The translations under genes and the position numbers were made by a program. Of a DNA stretch of 64,000 bases, positions 62,943-64,000 are shown in pieces. Origin of the DNA: Thermobaculum terrenum ATCC BAA-798 (GTDB lineage: Bacteria > Chloroflexota > Chloroflexia > Thermobaculales > Thermobaculaceae). The DNA lies in NCBI RefSeq assembly GCF_000025005.1, contig NC_013525.1, forward strand, positions 1,762,501 to 1,826,500, given 5' to 3'. The notes below the pieces were generated by a model. That model saw only the letters and a program-made list of their open reading frames with translations, was not told where the DNA came from and made no database searches. How positions within the stretch are numbered: the stretch's first letter is position 1; each line of letters begins with the position of its first letter.

Positions 62943-63025
62943 AGCTGATTTTCCAGGCTATCCAGGCCAGACTGCTTAGAGACAAAATCGCACTTGAGGT
63001 CGCATGATGTGATATATTTCTCAGC

Positions 63026-63916
63026 ATGAATGAGAAAAATAAGACTATCCAGGAACCTCTAATAGGCGCACATGTTGGTATAGGGGGAGGACTAAGCAAG
63101 GCCATACCAAGGGCACTCGAAATCGGTGCCAACTGCATACAAATCTTCGTGAGTGCTCCCCAACAATGGAGAGAGCCCGCACATCCTGATGAAGAGGTGC
63201 AGTTATTCATTGATGCATACAATCAAAGCAATTTTCGCGCCATCTTCCTACATGCAATATATCTCTTAAATCCTGCCGCCCCAAATACCGAACTAAGAGA
63301 GAAGAGCATCAGTTCCATAATCTCCTATCTGCATTGGGGCAAGAGGTTAGGGGCACAAGGTGTGGTTATACACTTAGGGTCATCATCAGGTACCACAAGA
63401 GAAGAGGCGGAAAAAAACCTTGTGAATAGTGTTAAAACAGCACTTGATAATACGGATGAGGTACCCGTTCTTCTGGAGACTAGTGCCGGCACCAAGAACA
63501 GCTTGGGATCAACCTTCGATGACTTAGCACGGATACTCTATAAAATAGGTGATACAAAGAGAGCTGCTATATGCTTGGATACTGCTCATATATGGGCTGC
63601 TGGGTACGATCTATCCTCTGAGGATGCTGTCAACCAAACTTTTGAGGAGTTTGATCAAAAAATAGGGTTGGATAAGCTAAAATTAATACATGCCAACGAT
63701 ACTAATGTGCGTATTGGGGGCGGAAGGGATAGGCATGAGAACATAGGCGAGGGAATAATTGGGGAGAGAGGATGGAAGGCTTTACTCACCAATCCTGGCA
63801 TCCGATTCAAACCTTGGATACTCGAAACGCCTCAGATAGCAGATAAGAATTCAGGTGCAGAGCAAATAAAAAAGCTTAGGCAGTGGTGGGAAGGCAAAGA
63901 TGATATCGGCAATTAA
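63026..63916 (+). CDS. nfo: Deoxyribonuclease IV (AP endonuclease)
   Basis: Endonuclease IV cuts 5' of abasic sites. The trinuclear zinc ligands are all visible: His in FLHAIYLLN, His in VVIHLGS, Glu in VLLETSAG, Asp and His in CLDTAHIWAAGYD, His in LIHANDT, Asp and His in GRDRHENIGEG and Glu in WILETP. The N-terminal GAHVGIGGGLSKAI is typical. The length of 296 is normal. Its 3' end overlaps the next gene by 17 bases. Confidence 0.95.
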   Translation: MNEKNKTIQEPLIGAHVGIGGGLSKAIPRALEIGANCIQIFVSAPQQWREPAHPDEEVQLFIDAYNQSNFRAIFLHAIYLLNPAAPNTELREKSISSIISYLHWGKRLGAQGVVIHLGSSSGTTREEAEKNLVNSVKTALDNTDEVPVLLETSAGTKNSLGSTFDDLARILYKIGDTKRAAICLDTAHIWAAGYDLSSEDAVNQTFEEFDQKIGLDKLKLIHANDTNVRIGGGRDRHENIGEGIIGERGWKALLTNPGIRFKPWILETPQIADKNSGAEQIKKLRQWWEGKDDIGN

Positions 63917-64000
63917 GGTATTCTTCAGATCTATAGGAGACACTTGGTTCAATCTAGTCGGATACAGTGTTTGTAACGTGGTGGTGGCCGTAGGAGCTAT
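63900..64000 (+). CDS. Membrane protein, N-terminal part (partial)
   Basis: An ATG at 63900 with GAAGG six bases upstream opens a frame that runs off the right edge. The 33 visible residues begin MISAIKVFFRSIGDTWFNL and turn strongly hydrophobic, as in the first helix of a DUF624/YesL-like membrane protein. That family name is only a guess. The start lies inside the end of nfo, suggesting coupling. Confidence 0.6.
   Translation, partial: MISAIKVFFRSIGDTWFNLVGYSVCNVVVAVGA

Overview
The window looks like a chromosomal segment of a Chloroflexota-type bacterium. It is slightly AT-rich by eye, uses GTG and TTG starts often, and has Gram-positive-style trans-acting systems: a T-box leader, MurT/GatD, FakA/FakB and RqcH. 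A Thermobaculum-like thermophile is my best guess from gene content and order, but that is inference, not a match. No phage, insertion sequence or CRISPR array was seen. Almost all of it is housekeeping DNA in long operons.

Region by region. Bases 1-5021 (minus) hold the cell-shape operon mreB-mreC-murT-gatD-mreD-mrdA, with the lipid II amidation pair MurT/GatD between mreC and mreD. radC diverges from it. Bases 5966-7962 (minus) hold rpsP-khpA-rimM plus a LysR regulator. A divergent promoter pair serves rpsP and rplY. Bases 8131-12308 carry rplY, a LysM lipoprotein, an OmpR-like regulator with a degenerate receiver, gmk and rqcH. Bases 12315-24189 (minus) are a long run: fakA-fakB-recG-rsmD-(coiled coil)-yceD-rpmF-fabH-fabD-accC-nusB-acpP-tatC. 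It links fatty-acid activation, fatty-acid synthesis and ribosome maturation. rpmB, prfA and thpR follow, then a selenocysteine tRNA with its own promoter and terminator, then amtB.

Bases 28257-35091 (plus) hold a flippase-like membrane protein, a GT2 glycosyltransferase, an M24 peptidase, efp, accB, xseA, xseB and a galactonate dehydratase. proS (minus) sits behind a T-box riboswitch. recN, comEC and comEA follow on the minus strand. Between recN and comEC is a compact minigene with its own promoter, a 12-nt Shine-Dalgarno and mutually exclusive RNA hairpins. This is the most novel-looking item in the window. Bases 41188-47267 (plus) hold an ABC transporter under a palindromic control region, a 3-hydroxyacyl-CoA dehydrogenase, and a split methylmalonyl-CoA mutase with its MeaB GTPase chaperone. 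Bases 47277-52545 hold two GT-C glycosyltransferases, a peroxiredoxin, larB and a PAP2 phosphatase.

Bases 52890-53176 are a tRNA array (Leu-GAG, Val-TAC, Phe-GAA). A DUF255/YyaL protein and a CapA-like lipoprotein follow. Bases 57354-62942 (minus) are a signalling cluster: a PP2C phosphatase and two transmembrane PASTA-less Ser/Thr kinases. Their kinase domains are an 818-bp near-identical DNA cassette joined to different extracellular regions. The window closes with endonuclease IV and the start of a membrane protein gene.

Starts were adjusted where a Shine-Dalgarno or family length argued for it. Functions rest on motif and family recognition by eye; no database search was possible.
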